A stretch of 64,000 nucleotides of DNA from Chryseobacterium soli (GTDB lineage: Bacteria; Bacteroidota; Bacteroidia; Flavobacteriales; Weeksellaceae), in NCBI RefSeq assembly GCF_000737705.1, contig NZ_JPRH01000003.1, forward strand, positions 434,001 through 498,000, in the 5' to 3' direction. Numbering within the stretch: position 1 is the stretch's first letter; each line of letters opens with the position of its first letter. The translations under genes and the position numbers were made by a program. A model generated the notes under the pieces. That model saw only the letters and a program-made list of their open reading frames with translations. It did not search any database and was not told the origin of the DNA. Positions 1-7,443 of this stretch are shown here, in pieces.

Positions 1-392
1 GAAGAATCAATTTTAGCTTGATTTAATACCTCGTATGTTTTAAGATTGAATATCTGGGCTTTTTCTTCTTTATGAAAAAGATGACCTAACTGTTTCAGGA
101 GATAGTAATTGTCTTCAATGGTTTCTACATTGGTAACAATCACTTTACAATCGTCCATTAGCGCTTCTACCTGTTCTTTAATATTTTCTTCCTTGTTGGC
201 AAGAATAAGATCAGGTTTCAGGCTTTTAATCTTTTCAATATTGATATTTTTTGTTCCGCCGATAATAGGAACATTTTTTACCTTTTCTTTGGGATGAATA
301 CAGAATTTTGTTCTTCCAATCACTTCATTTTCGGTTAAACCCAAATCGAATAAGGCCTCAGTAATTGAGGGTACCAGAGAAATAACTTTCAT
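1..392 (-). CDS. Periplasmic helical-backbone metal/cobalamin receptor, BtuF-like (C-terminus outside window)
   Basis: Reading from the ATG at 392 leftwards gives at least 130 residues that run off the window start. The N-terminus (MKVISLVPSITEALFDLGL) is the classic opening of the BtuF/FhuD-type helical backbone metal receptor fold, followed by a GRTKFCIHP stretch, a VPIIGGTKN loop and a KSLKPDLILANKEEN segment, all in the order expected for the family. These proteins capture cobalamin or metal chelates for an ABC importer. No signal peptide precedes the domain, which is common in annotated Bacteroidota members of this family. The substrate cannot be read from the fragment; cobalamin is attractive because of the B12 genes elsewhere in the window, but that is inference. 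Confidence 0.82.
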   Translation of the reverse strand, partial: MKVISLVPSITEALFDLGLTENEVIGRTKFCIHPKEKVKNVPIIGGTKNINIEKIKSLKPDLILANKEENIKEQVEALMDDCKVIVTNVETIEDNYYLLKQLGHLFHKEEKAQIFNLKTYEVLNQAKIDS

Positions 393-414
393 ATGCAGAC
401 TTTGTCAGCCTAAA

Positions 415-1737
415 TTACAAAAGTTTTCCCGTAAGGAAAAGTCCGGCAATGGAAAAATAAATGATAAGCCCGGTAACGTCTACCAAAGTCGCTACAAACG
501 GAGCAGAAGATGTCGCAGGATCGAGTTTTAATTTTTTCAGTATAAATGGAACCATAGAACCGGAAAGAGTTCCCCAAAGGACGATTAACACTAAGGAAAC
601 AGCAACACTTAAGCCTACATATACCCAGTGAATCCCGTAATTGAAGAGACCGATTTTGTGCCAGATCATGATTCTTAAGAAGCCGATGACCCCAAGAATA
701 CTTCCAAGAGATAATCCGGTAAATATTTCTTTCTTCATTACATACCACCAGTCTTTCAATCCTATTTCCTGCAGAGCCATCGCACGAATGATCAGCGTTG
801 CGGCCTGGGATCCAGAATTTCCACCACTGGAAATAATAAGAGGTACAAATAAAGCCAGAACTACAGCTTTCTGAATTTCATCTTCAAAGAAGCCCATCGC
901 AGAAGCGGTAAGCATTTCAGAGAAAAATAATATGACCAGCCACATTCCTCTCTTTTTTACCATTTCCATAAGAGAAGTTTGGGTATAAGGAAGGTCTAAT
1001 GCTTCCAATCCACCAAATTTCTGGATATCTTCGGTATTTTGTTGCTCTATCTGGTCTAGGATATCATCAATCGTTACAATTCCAACCAAAACTCCGGCTT
1101 CCGTAATAATAGGAAGAGCAGTTCTGTCGTATTTTTCGAAATAGGTAACCGCATCTTCTTTTGAGGTCATCGTAGTAATAGCCACAAAATGATTGTCGGT
1201 AATTTCAGAGATCAGCGTGTCCTCTTCAGCCAGCAGAAGGCTTCCTAGCGCAATATCATCCACCAGGCGGTTTCTTTCATCCACTACATATAGGTGGTTC
1301 ATAGTTTCCACTCTTTTTCCCACCTTTTTGATCTGCTGAAGACATTTTTTTACCGTCCATTCCTTACGGATCTGGATATAATAAGGAGTCATCAGACGGG
1401 CAATAGAATCAGAATTATAGCCTAAAAGCTTCAGGGCAATCCTTCTTTCCTGCGGATTAAGATGGTTAATCGAGTATTTGATAAGTTCATCCGGAAAGTC
1501 CTCAAAGAGGGCAGTCCTGTCATCCGGAGTCATTGCATTCAGAATTTCAGAAACCTCGTCGCTTCCGATACTTCTGATGGTTTCTTCCTGAAAGTCAGGA
1601 TCGAGATGCGAGAAAACTTCTGCTTTATACTCTTTCGGAACTTTCAAAAATGCCAGAAGCCGTTCATCAGCGTGAAGTTCGCTGAGGGTTTCGGCAATAT
1701 CGGCAGGGTTGAAGATAAGTTCGTCTCTAGAATTCAA
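415..1737 (-). CDS. mgtE: Magnesium transporter MgtE
   Basis: This encodes an inner-membrane Mg2+ channel/transporter. The N-terminal helical MgtE_N domain ([11 protein letters not shown]..., about residues 10-120) is followed by two CBS domains (about 125-250) and a C-terminal five-helix pore domain containing the conserved stretch [20 protein letters not shown]. Length (about 440 residues) is normal. The frame is open to a TTG at 1761, but a perfect TAnnTTTG promoter element lies over that codon (1759-1766), so translation probably begins at the TTG at 1737 ([10 protein letters not shown]...). There is no ATG before residue 70 or so, so a non-ATG start seems unavoidable. Regulation in the family is by Mg2+ binding to the N and CBS domains. 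Confidence 0.93.
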   Translation of the reverse strand: MNSRDELIFNPADIAETLSELHADERLLAFLKVPKEYKAEVFSHLDPDFQEETIRSIGSDEVSEILNAMTPDDRTALFEDFPDELIKYSINHLNPQERRIALKLLGYNSDSIARLMTPYYIQIRKEWTVKKCLQQIKKVGKRVETMNHLYVVDERNRLVDDIALGSLLLAEEDTLISEITDNHFVAITTMTSKEDAVTYFEKYDRTALPIITEAGVLVGIVTIDDILDQIEQQNTEDIQKFGGLEALDLPYTQTSLMEMVKKRGMWLVILFFSEMLTASAMGFFEDEIQKAVVLALFVPLIISSGGNSGSQAATLIIRAMALQEIGLKDWWYVMKKEIFTGLSLGSILGVIGFLRIMIWHKIGLFNYGIHWVYVGLSVAVSLVLIVLWGTLSGSMVPFILKKLKLDPATSSAPFVATLVDVTGLIIYFSIAGLFLTGKLL

Positions 1738-1758
1738 AGCATGAAATTTTTGGCTATG

Positions 1759-1766
1759 CAAAAATA
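1759..1766 (-). promoter_or_regulatory. -7 promoter element for mgtE
   Basis: On the minus strand the sequence is TATTTTTG, a perfect match to the Bacteroidota -7 consensus TAnnTTTG, about 20 nt ahead of the proposed TTG start of mgtE. No convincing -33 TTG was found. Confidence 0.5.
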
Positions 1767-1845
1767 ATTCAAATTTTTAAGACTGGGTAGTAAACTGGAA
1801 AAATTAAGGATTAATTAAAGTTTTTATTCCTTTTGCAATATCCTG

Positions 1846-1874
1846 GAACAAAAAACATCCGCAAAAGCGGATGC
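1846..1874 (-). terminator. Intrinsic terminator after the GG-leader peptide genes
   Basis: A hairpin (CATCCGC/GCGGATG, short loop) is followed on the minus strand by a T-rich run. It sits about 40 nt after the stop of the last peptide gene. Confidence 0.7.
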
Positions 1875-1914
1875 CTAAAAATTAAATTTAAAATAGGATA
1901 AATCCAAGTATATT

Positions 1915-2085
1915 TTATTCAATACTGGGTCTGCATTCAATGATCGGTGATAGGATGCACATTCCGCCATCACAGCATTCGCCTGGCCAGCACTGCGTCT
2001 GTACGTTACACTTTCTGATCGGGCCGCCACCGTTGATTTGTTTTTGTTCGTTTCTGCTTATTTTTTTGAAATTAGAATTTTTCAT
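1915..2085 (-). CDS. Cys-rich GG-leader peptide A (bacteriocin-like), 56 aa
   Basis: This is a 56-residue peptide starting MKNSNFKKISRNEQKQ and carrying INGG at residues 17-20, a double-glycine leader of the type removed by C39-peptidase ABC exporters. The predicted mature part (residues 21-56) has six cysteines in the order C-x5-C-x4-CC-x4-C-x7-C. The leader is almost identical to those of the two genes upstream, while the mature parts differ except for the cysteine frame. It follows peptide B after only 24 nt, so the two are probably cotranscribed. Proteins with this leader are annotated in Chryseobacterium as bacteriocin-like. The function is unknown; no exporter gene is in the window. Confidence 0.85.
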   Translation of the reverse strand: MKNSNFKKISRNEQKQINGGGPIRKCNVQTQCWPGECCDGGMCILSPIIECRPSIE

Positions 2086-2109
2086 GATATTTAGTTTTAG
2101 GAATTGGTG

Positions 2110-2265
2110 TTAAACTTCAACACAAGGATTGTACATGCATACATTTTGGCAGCATGCACCGCCCGGGCATTCAAAATGATAATTACATTTTTTAATTCCT
2201 AAACTGCCGCCATGAATTTCTTTAAGCAGGATTCGGCTCATTTTTTTGAGATTTGAATTTTTCAT
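2110..2265 (-). CDS. Cys-rich GG-leader peptide B (bacteriocin-like), 51 aa
   Basis: This is a 51-residue peptide starting MKNSNLKKMSRILLKE with IHGG at 17-20. The predicted mature peptide (21-51) contains six cysteines spaced C-x5-C-x4-CC-x3-C-x4-C, the same frame as peptide C. Upstream at about 2288-2295 the minus strand reads TAATTTAG, one base from the TAnnTTTG consensus and at nearly the same distance from the ATG as an identical octamer before peptide C. Cotranscription with peptide A is likely from the 24-nt gap. The export route and target are unknown. Confidence 0.85.
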   Translation of the reverse strand: MKNSNLKKMSRILLKEIHGGSLGIKKCNYHFECPGGACCQNVCMYNPCVEV

Positions 2266-2372
2266 AGTATTTGGATTTTAGTGAAGTCTAAATTAATAAA
2301 AATATTTGAATAATTCATTTCATAGTGATTTTAAAGGGTCTTTTTTTTTTTGATAAAAAATCACGTTTTTAT

Positions 2373-2399
2373 ATAAAAATACCCGCACAAAGCGGGTAA
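2373..2399 (-). terminator. Intrinsic terminator after GG-leader peptide C
   Basis: An ACCCGC/GCGGGT hairpin is followed on the minus strand by a run of T. It separates peptide C from the peptide B/A pair, implying two transcription units. Confidence 0.7.
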
Positions 2400-2436
2400 C
2401 AAGATTAAAAATGGATGCTAAATTTACCACCCAATA

Positions 2437-2586
2437 TTAAAGTTCCATGCATGCATAAATTACGCATACCCTATCACAACACCATCCGCCAAAGCATTGG
2501 GAGTGGTTTGTACATCTTTTGATGGCTCCACCGTTTACTGATTTCTGTTCATTTCTGGTGAGTTTTTTCAGGTTTGAATTTTTCAT
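2437..2586 (-). CDS. Cys-rich GG-leader peptide C (bacteriocin-like), 49 aa
   Basis: This is a 49-residue peptide starting MKNSNLKKLTRNEQKS with VNGG at 17-20, then a mature part (21-49) with six cysteines in the frame C-x5-C-x4-CC-x3-C-x4-C. The CC pair and the FGGWCC / PGGACC / WPGECC context align across all three paralogues. It has its own terminator at 2373-2399 and a TAATTTAG box about 25 nt before the ATG. The C-C-CC-C-C order is that of inhibitor-cystine-knot peptides, which is a structural suggestion only. Confidence 0.85.
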   Translation of the reverse strand: MKNSNLKKLTRNEQKSVNGGAIKRCTNHSQCFGGWCCDRVCVIYACMEL

Positions 2587-2755
2587 AGCAATACTGTTTT
2601 AATGGTATTCACTAAATTACTGAAAATATTTAAATTATTCACCGTATAATGAATATTTATTACTTTTAAACGTGATTTTAATTGATGTGATGAATAATAT
2701 TTAACGATATAATAATAGAGTAGACGTAGATTCATCGTCCAAAAGAATACAGAAA

Positions 2756-3304
2756 TTAAAGTTCTGTTTCAGAAGGTCTTATTTTCTTTAATTTTTTCAG
2801 AATACCTTTTATAGCACCGTTTGTCCCAATCTTAATGGAGTTTTCAGCAGATCCCAAAAGACGCATATTTTTACGGTAGGTATCATAATCGGATTCCGTA
2901 ATGAAGTTTCCTGCTGCGTCGAAAAGTTTCATGCTTACCACTACCTGATTGGAAAAAACATATTTTCCGATTCCTACTTTGAAATATCGGACTTTAGGAA
3001 CGATAGCAAAGTCTGCGTCATTATTAATACAATAGTCGGAAATGGTTTGCTTGTCTATGCTGTCAAACGAAATCTGGGTTTCCGTTTTAAGCATTTTGTT
3101 TTTTCTTCCGCTTACATTATCAGAAACAGCGCTGAAGAATGCGTGGTTGGTAGGTTCTTTTATTTCTTCAATATCGGGTTCTACCTCAGGATTGAAGTAT
3201 AGGACTTTTTTTATTTTGTTGTCGACATTTTTCTGAGCTTTTACCGAAGTTGCGCCAATCAATAAAAAAGTGCTGAATGCTGTAAAAAATAGTATTCTTC
3301 TCAT
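2756..3304 (-). CDS. Secreted hypothetical protein, 182 aa
   Basis: The protein starts with a signal peptide (MRRILFFTAFSTFLLIGATSVKAQ, cleavage after about residue 23). The rest is soluble, mixed alpha/beta, with a phrase ADFAIVPKVRYFKVGIGKYVFSNQVVVSMKLFDAAG typical of periplasmic or outer-membrane-associated Bacteroidota proteins that bind or report on a lipoprotein partner. I do not recognise a family and assign no function. It is a single gene, divergent from rpsO. Confidence 0.75.
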   Translation of the reverse strand: MRRILFFTAFSTFLLIGATSVKAQKNVDNKIKKVLYFNPEVEPDIEEIKEPTNHAFFSAVSDNVSGRKNKMLKTETQISFDSIDKQTISDYCINNDADFAIVPKVRYFKVGIGKYVFSNQVVVSMKLFDAAGNFITESDYDTYRKNMRLLGSAENSIKIGTNGAIKGILKKLKKIRPSETEL

Positions 3305-3413
3305 TTGTAATTCGTATGCAAAATTACTGTCTTTTAATGGGATGACATAAAATTTATTAAGAAATTTTTAACATTTTTTTCTATCAATTTTGATACATGG
3401 AATCAATAATGTT

Positions 3414-3443
3414 TTGCCGGGTTAGAAAATAGTTGTAATTTTG
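3414..3443 (+). promoter_or_regulatory. rpsO promoter (-33 TTG, -7 TAATTTTG)
   Basis: A TTG at 3414-3416 and TAATTTTG at 3436-3443 are separated by 19 nt, matching the Flavobacteriia sigma-70-type promoter (TTG - 17 to 23 nt - TAnnTTTG). The start codon of rpsO follows 35 nt later. Confidence 0.75.
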
Positions 3444-3478
3444 CACCCGTTACATAATAATCATTAAACAATATTGGA

Positions 3479-3748
3479 ATGTACTTAACAAAAGAAAAAA
3501 AGCAGGAAATTTTCGGACAACATGGAAAATCTGCAACAGACACAGGAAGTGCTGAAGGACAAGTAGCTCTTTTCACTTTCAGAATCAACCACCTATCTCA
3601 ACACTTAAAGGCTAACCGTCACGATTTCGCAACGGAAAGATCTTTGGTAAAATTAGTAGGTAAAAGAAAAAGTTTATTAGATTACCTTAAAAATAAAGAT
3701 ATCGCAAGATATAGAGCAATTATTGCTGAACTAGGTTTAAGAAAATAA
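3479..3748 (+). CDS. rpsO: 30S ribosomal protein S15
   Basis: The 89-residue product is the full length of S15, which binds 16S rRNA helices 20-22 and primes assembly of the small-subunit platform. The family core is plain: FGQHGKSATDTGSAEGQVALFTFRI near the N-terminus, HLSQHLKANRHDFATERSLVKLVGKRKSLLDYL in the middle, and the basic end. In Bacteroidota, as in other bacteria, rpsO and pnp lie near one another; here they are separated by the sugar transporter and the tail-spike-like gene. It has its own promoter and terminator. Confidence 0.98.
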   Translation: MYLTKEKKQEIFGQHGKSATDTGSAEGQVALFTFRINHLSQHLKANRHDFATERSLVKLVGKRKSLLDYLKNKDIARYRAIIAELGLRK

Positions 3749-3770
3749 TCTACAAAGATTTTCAAATAAG

Positions 3771-3800
3771 AAGCAGTTTCGAAAGAGACTGCTTTTTTTT
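3771..3800 (+). terminator. rpsO terminator
   Basis: An AAGCAGT/ACTGCTT hairpin followed by eight T residues lies 22 nt after the rpsO stop. Confidence 0.85.
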
Positions 3801-3824
3801 GTGGAATAGGTTGATGAAGAATTA

Positions 3825-4200
3825 AACCACAAAAGTTACAAAAGTTTTAAACATTTTATTTTTTAAGTGTGGATGATACTGTCTAAGTTAAGATCATACA
3901 AACTTGAAAAATTAAGCATTTTATTGAGTATAAGAGAAAAAATATGCTCAATTCGACCAATCTGCGAGAGTTTAGCATAATCATCTGTGTGAATCTGAGA
4001 AATCAGTGGTCAAAAAAATAAAGCACAAAAGTCATAAAAGTTTTTAAATACTTTAGCTTTTCAAAGTTTAAATGATGCTGCATAAAGAAGTTCACATTAG
4101 TAAAAAAATCAAAGGTTTTTGTAAGATGGATTTGATTGTGCGTTGTTGTTATATACTTATATTATTAATCTGCTCAATTCGCTTAATCTGCGAGAGAGAT
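3825..4200. repeat. Two degenerate copies of a dispersed intergenic repeat
   Basis: Two stretches beginning near 3826 (accacaaaagttacaaaagt) and 4022 (gcacaaaagtcataaaagtt) align over roughly 150 nt and each ends with a form of CTCAATTCG...AATCTGCGAGAG (near 3948-3975 and 4163-4195). A third copy of the 5' part lies at 35219-35345, and the TCTGCGAGAG tail recurs at 19205-19279. No coding potential is visible; this fills the gap between rpsO and the sugar transporter. Confidence 0.6.
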
Positions 4201-4235
4201 CAAGCAAAAAGTTCTTAATTCTAGGATAATAAAAA

Positions 4236-4269
4236 ATAAAAAAATGAGATACTGTGTAAGTATCTCATT
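4236..4269 (-). terminator. Terminator of the sugar transporter gene
   Basis: An ATGAGATACT/AGTATCTCAT hairpin is followed by a T run on the minus strand, just after the stop codon at 4296. Confidence 0.8.
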
Positions 4270-4295
4270 CATTATATAGTTGAATATTAAAAATC

Positions 4296-5726
4296 TTAAT
4301 GTCCTGATTTAGCTTCAGTAGTCTTTACATGGGCAAGATACTTCGTGCAGTACGCTCCGAAGATCAGAATAACCAAATAGCAAAATACCGGGATGATAAA
4401 GGAATGCTGTACTCCAAACTGATCCGCAAGGTATCCCTGGAAAATAGGGACGATAGCACCTCCTAAAATAGCCATTACGACTAAAGAAGATCCTTGGCTG
4501 GTGTATTTACCTAATCCTGAAATCGCCAGCGTATAAATGTTAGAGAACATAATAGAGTTGAAAATCCCTATTCCTAAAATACTGTACATAGCCAGTTCTC
4601 CATGATTAAGCATGGCAGAGATGAGTAGCACAACGTTCACTGCTGCGAAAATAGACAGGGTTCTTGCAGGAGCTGCTTTTCCAATAAAGAAAGCCACAAA
4701 ATTAAGAACAATGAATACAAGGAAAAAGCTGATCTGTGCGAAAGTAAGATCTACAATACTGAAAATAACAAGAAACACAACACTTGCTGCACCCAGCATA
4801 TATAATGCTTTTTTCCCTTGGCTTAAAGACTGGTTTAAAGATATAGCCCCCAGGAAACGGCCAATCATGGCACCGCCCCAATATAAGGCAAGATAATTTT
4901 TACTGATGATTTCATTAAAGCACATGACCTGAGGCTGCTCCAGAAAGCTGATGATAAAACTCCCTACGGCTACTTCTCCGCCCACATAACAGAACATGGC
5001 AAAAACACCGAATTTCAGATGGCTGAACTGTAATGCTCCCCAACCTTTTACAATTTCTTCTTCCTCTGAAGTCTGGAAGGAAGGAAGTTTTACTCTGGAG
5101 ATCAGTAAAGCGACCAATAAAAGTATTCCTGCAAAAATAAGATAAGGAATCCTTGTCGCTACCGCACTGAAAGATCCGTCCGGAGCAGAGAAAAATTCAA
5201 AAATCAAATGTCCTCCAAGTACCGGAGCAATCGTTGTTCCGAATGCATTGAATGCCTGGGTCATATTCAGACGGCTGGAAGCAGATTCTTCGCTTCCTAA
5301 TAAAGAAACATAGGCATTGGCCGTAATCTGCAGAACGGTAAAGCCGAGTCCTAGAATAAACAAAGCGCCTAAGAACAGTGGATAATAAGAAAAAGTAGCT
5401 GCCGGATAGAAGAGAATACATCCAAAAGCCGCCAGAAAAATGCCGAATAAAATTCCTTTTTTGTATCCTACCTTATTAATAGGATCTCCTTTGGAAATAG
5501 AAATGAAAAAATAAATTAGTGAACCAATAAAGTATGCTCCGAAGAAACAGAACTGTACCAGCATCGATTCAAAGAATGTGAGTTTAAAAAGTTGTTTCAG
5601 GTAAGGGATTAAAATATCATTCATACACGTAATGAATCCCCACATAAAAAATAGAAGAGTGATGGTAATCAGCGGAATGGTATAATTCCTGCTCTGCGGT
5701 TTTACTTCTTTATTATTCATAAACAT
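4296..5726 (-). CDS. Sugar MFS transporter, FucP/GluP family
   Basis: This 476-residue, twelve-helix inner-membrane protein belongs to the fucose/glucose-galactose:H+ symporter branch of the major facilitator superfamily. The N-terminal half has the family signature around FFMWGFITCMNDILIPYLKQLF and the motif SSRLNMTQAFNAFGTTIAPVLGG, and the C-terminal half has GRFLGA and a conserved SNIYTLAISGLGKYTSQGSSL segment. It is a single-gene unit with a good promoter at 5830-5861 and a terminator. The sugar cannot be deduced: fucose, glucose, galactose and N-acetylglucosamine transporters share this family. No catabolic genes adjoin it, although glucokinase is present at 28.9 kb. Confidence 0.9.
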   Translation of the reverse strand: MFMNNKEVKPQSRNYTIPLITITLLFFMWGFITCMNDILIPYLKQLFKLTFFESMLVQFCFFGAYFIGSLIYFFISISKGDPINKVGYKKGILFGIFLAAFGCILFYPAATFSYYPLFLGALFILGLGFTVLQITANAYVSLLGSEESASSRLNMTQAFNAFGTTIAPVLGGHLIFEFFSAPDGSFSAVATRIPYLIFAGILLLVALLISRVKLPSFQTSEEEEIVKGWGALQFSHLKFGVFAMFCYVGGEVAVGSFIISFLEQPQVMCFNEIISKNYLALYWGGAMIGRFLGAISLNQSLSQGKKALYMLGAASVVFLVIFSIVDLTFAQISFFLVFIVLNFVAFFIGKAAPARTLSIFAAVNVVLLISAMLNHGELAMYSILGIGIFNSIMFSNIYTLAISGLGKYTSQGSSLVVMAILGGAIVPIFQGYLADQFGVQHSFIIPVFCYLVILIFGAYCTKYLAHVKTTEAKSGH

Positions 5727-5829
5727 TTATTTATTAAAAGGAAAGAGATTGATTAGACTCTTTCAGTTGGTTTTCAAATGAAATCCTCAAACTTTTTTGC
5801 CTGCTGCATTTATATTTTGAGAAGCAGGG

Positions 5830-5861
5830 CAAATATAGGGGAACAACTTTTTTTTCTGCAA
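5830..5861 (-). promoter_or_regulatory. Promoter of the sugar transporter gene
   Basis: On the minus strand a TTG (5861-5859) is followed after 21 nt by TATATTTG (5837-5830), a perfect Flavobacteriia promoter. The leader is about 100 nt long and begins with a small CCTGC/GCAGG hairpin. Confidence 0.72.
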
Positions 5862-5944
5862 CTTTTTTAAGTGTTTTTTCTATAGTTTTTGGCTTTAAAG
5901 CTATTATTTGCTTTTTTTGAGACAATAATATTGAACCCACATTA

Positions 5945-5980
5945 TTTTTATACAAAAACAACCTCAAAAAGAGGTTGTTT
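5945..5980 (-). terminator. Terminator of the beta-helix protein gene
   Basis: AAACAACCTC/GAGGTTGTTT forms a 10-bp stem, followed on the minus strand by a T-rich run, 26 nt after the stop codon at 6006. Confidence 0.8.
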
Positions 5981-6005
5981 AAATTATTAAAAAAAATAGA
6001 ATTAA

Positions 6006-7226
6006 TTAGCTTTCTAAGACTGATTGATGCATGTCATTTTGTAATAAATGGAACTTTGAAGAATCACCCATATAGAAAATATTTTTGGAAGATGCTGATG
6101 GAATATATGGGTCATAATAACCGAAAGAATTGCTTAATGAACTCATGTGTACATTATTATTAGATAAATTATTTATGAATACATCATTGACCCTCCCAAG
6201 AATATTTTTATTAAACGTATTGGAAATTAAAGATAAAGCGGTCATTGAAGAAGTCTCAAAATAGATATCGTGGTTGGCATTTCCTTCAAAATAATTATTA
6301 ATTAAACTTAGGGCTTCACGGCCATTAGCTCCAATAAATGTAAATTGCAGGCCTACTCCGAAATTACCTTCAAAACTGCACGAATCAAATTTCACAGCAT
6401 GTCCTGCAATAATGACAGCTCCAAACTTATTATTAATTAAGAAAGTGCAATTACGGAAATTAAGCAGATTGGGATGAGTAAATCCTTTAGGTATTGCTGT
6501 TTTCTCATTGTACATACCATAATTACAAAATTTAGAAACCAAAAAAGAAACCTGGGCATTGCAGACATTAACTAATTGGAACCCGATGTCATACAATGAA
6601 ATATCAATATTATTAACATTTGCACCCACAAAATCCTGAATCAGTAACCCAACTCCATAAAGGCTTTCTCCTTCTGGTTTAGTGATTGTAAGGTTACTGA
6701 TAGAAAAATGAGGTGGCCTGGAAGGATCTGCAGGACCTTTGATAAATAATGCAACAGACGTAGGCCCGTAATTTTTAATGACCGAGTTTCCTAATCCTTT
6801 TCCAATGATCTGGATACGGTTTTTAACGGTTTCCTGCCATGAGAAGTCTAAAAGGAGTCCTTGAGTTATTTTCATTGTTCCTGCAGGAAGTACAATATTA
6901 AGTCCTAACCTACATGCGTTGTTGAAAGCTGATTGTAGAGCAGTCGTATCATCGTGAATATCGTTAGCCTGTACTCCAAAGATTCTTACATCAAGATCTC
7001 CGTTCAACACATCGGTTCTTACATAATAAAAAGGATTACCGGCAGAATCCATTTTTTTTCTGTAGACAATTCCGTCCACCTTTGTGTCATCTATTGTGGT
7101 TCCGTCAATCCAAGTACTTATTTTTTTGAAATTAACATTTTCATTGGTGTAGGTGTCAACTAAGTGTACCAAGCTATCATTGGTGTCAAAATTAGTTGCT
7201 GAAAAAAAAGCATCTGTAAAAGTCAT
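6006..7226 (-). CDS. Tail-spike-like right-handed beta-helix protein (pectate-lyase-3 fold), 406 aa
   Basis: The first ~60 residues (DSLVHLVDTYTNENVNFKK, WIDGTTIDDTKVDGIVYRKK) form a module also found in the gene at 63203. Next comes the beta-helix entry motif FGVQANDIHDDTTALQSAF (about residues 84-102), typical of Pectate_lyase_3 / phage tail-spike proteins, and then repeated short turns rich in N, F and G such as NFRNCTFLINNKFGAVIIAG and LISNTFNKNILG through residue 350. There is no signal peptide. No phage structural genes are adjacent. A polysaccharide-binding or -cleaving role is inference; no catalytic residues can be assigned. Confidence 0.75.
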   Translation of the reverse strand: MTFTDAFFSATNFDTNDSLVHLVDTYTNENVNFKKISTWIDGTTIDDTKVDGIVYRKKMDSAGNPFYYVRTDVLNGDLDVRIFGVQANDIHDDTTALQSAFNNACRLGLNIVLPAGTMKITQGLLLDFSWQETVKNRIQIIGKGLGNSVIKNYGPTSVALFIKGPADPSRPPHFSISNLTITKPEGESLYGVGLLIQDFVGANVNNIDISLYDIGFQLVNVCNAQVSFLVSKFCNYGMYNEKTAIPKGFTHPNLLNFRNCTFLINNKFGAVIIAGHAVKFDSCSFEGNFGVGLQFTFIGANGREALSLINNYFEGNANHDIYFETSSMTALSLISNTFNKNILGRVNDVFINNLSNNNVHMSSLSNSFGYYDPYIPSASSKNIFYMGDSSKFHLLQNDMHQSVLES

Positions 7227-7289
7227 AATTTTGTTTTTGATGATTAATGAATAAAATTTAAAATTCGTATAAGAATTTTATGTTATAGG

Positions 7290-7327
7290 CAAAAATATTT
7301 ATTCATGGCGCCAAAACATGACGTATT
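7290..7327 (-). promoter_or_regulatory. Promoter/operator of the beta-helix gene, shared with the paralogue at 63 kb
   Basis: On the minus strand AATACGTCA (7327-7319), TTTTGGCGCCATG and TATTTTTGC (-7 element TATTTTTG, 7297-7290) occur in order. The same arrangement (AATACGTCA, TTTGACGCTGTG, TATTTTTGC) precedes the paralogous gene at 63203, suggesting shared regulation. Confidence 0.6.
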
Positions 7328-7367
7328 ATTTATTCATTTGAAAATTTAATATATCATTATTATACGC

Positions 7368-7375
7368 TATATTTG
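7368..7375 (+). promoter_or_regulatory. -7 promoter element for pnp
   Basis: TATATTTG is a perfect TAnnTTTG match 68 nt before the pnp ATG. No TTG at the right spacing was found. Confidence 0.55.
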
Positions 7376-7443
7376 CAGACGAAAATTTAGACGAACTATC
7401 AATAATTAAAGCACTCAATACGGAGTGCAACACAAAACAATTT

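Noticed and set aside
109..297. 62-codon plus-strand frame at the window start
   Set aside because: It is antisense to the BtuF-like receptor gene, whose protein is clearly the real product.
3825..4200. CRISPR-like array
   Set aside because: Only two long degenerate copies exist, without regular short repeats and spacers or cas genes.
5734..5967. 77-codon minus-strand frame upstream of the sugar transporter
   Set aside because: It overlaps the transporter promoter (5830-5861) and the terminator of the neighbouring gene, and its product has no recognisable features.
6006..7226. Prophage tail region
   Set aside because: The beta-helix proteins are like tail spikes, but neighbours are housekeeping genes and no portal, capsid, baseplate or integrase gene is present in the window.
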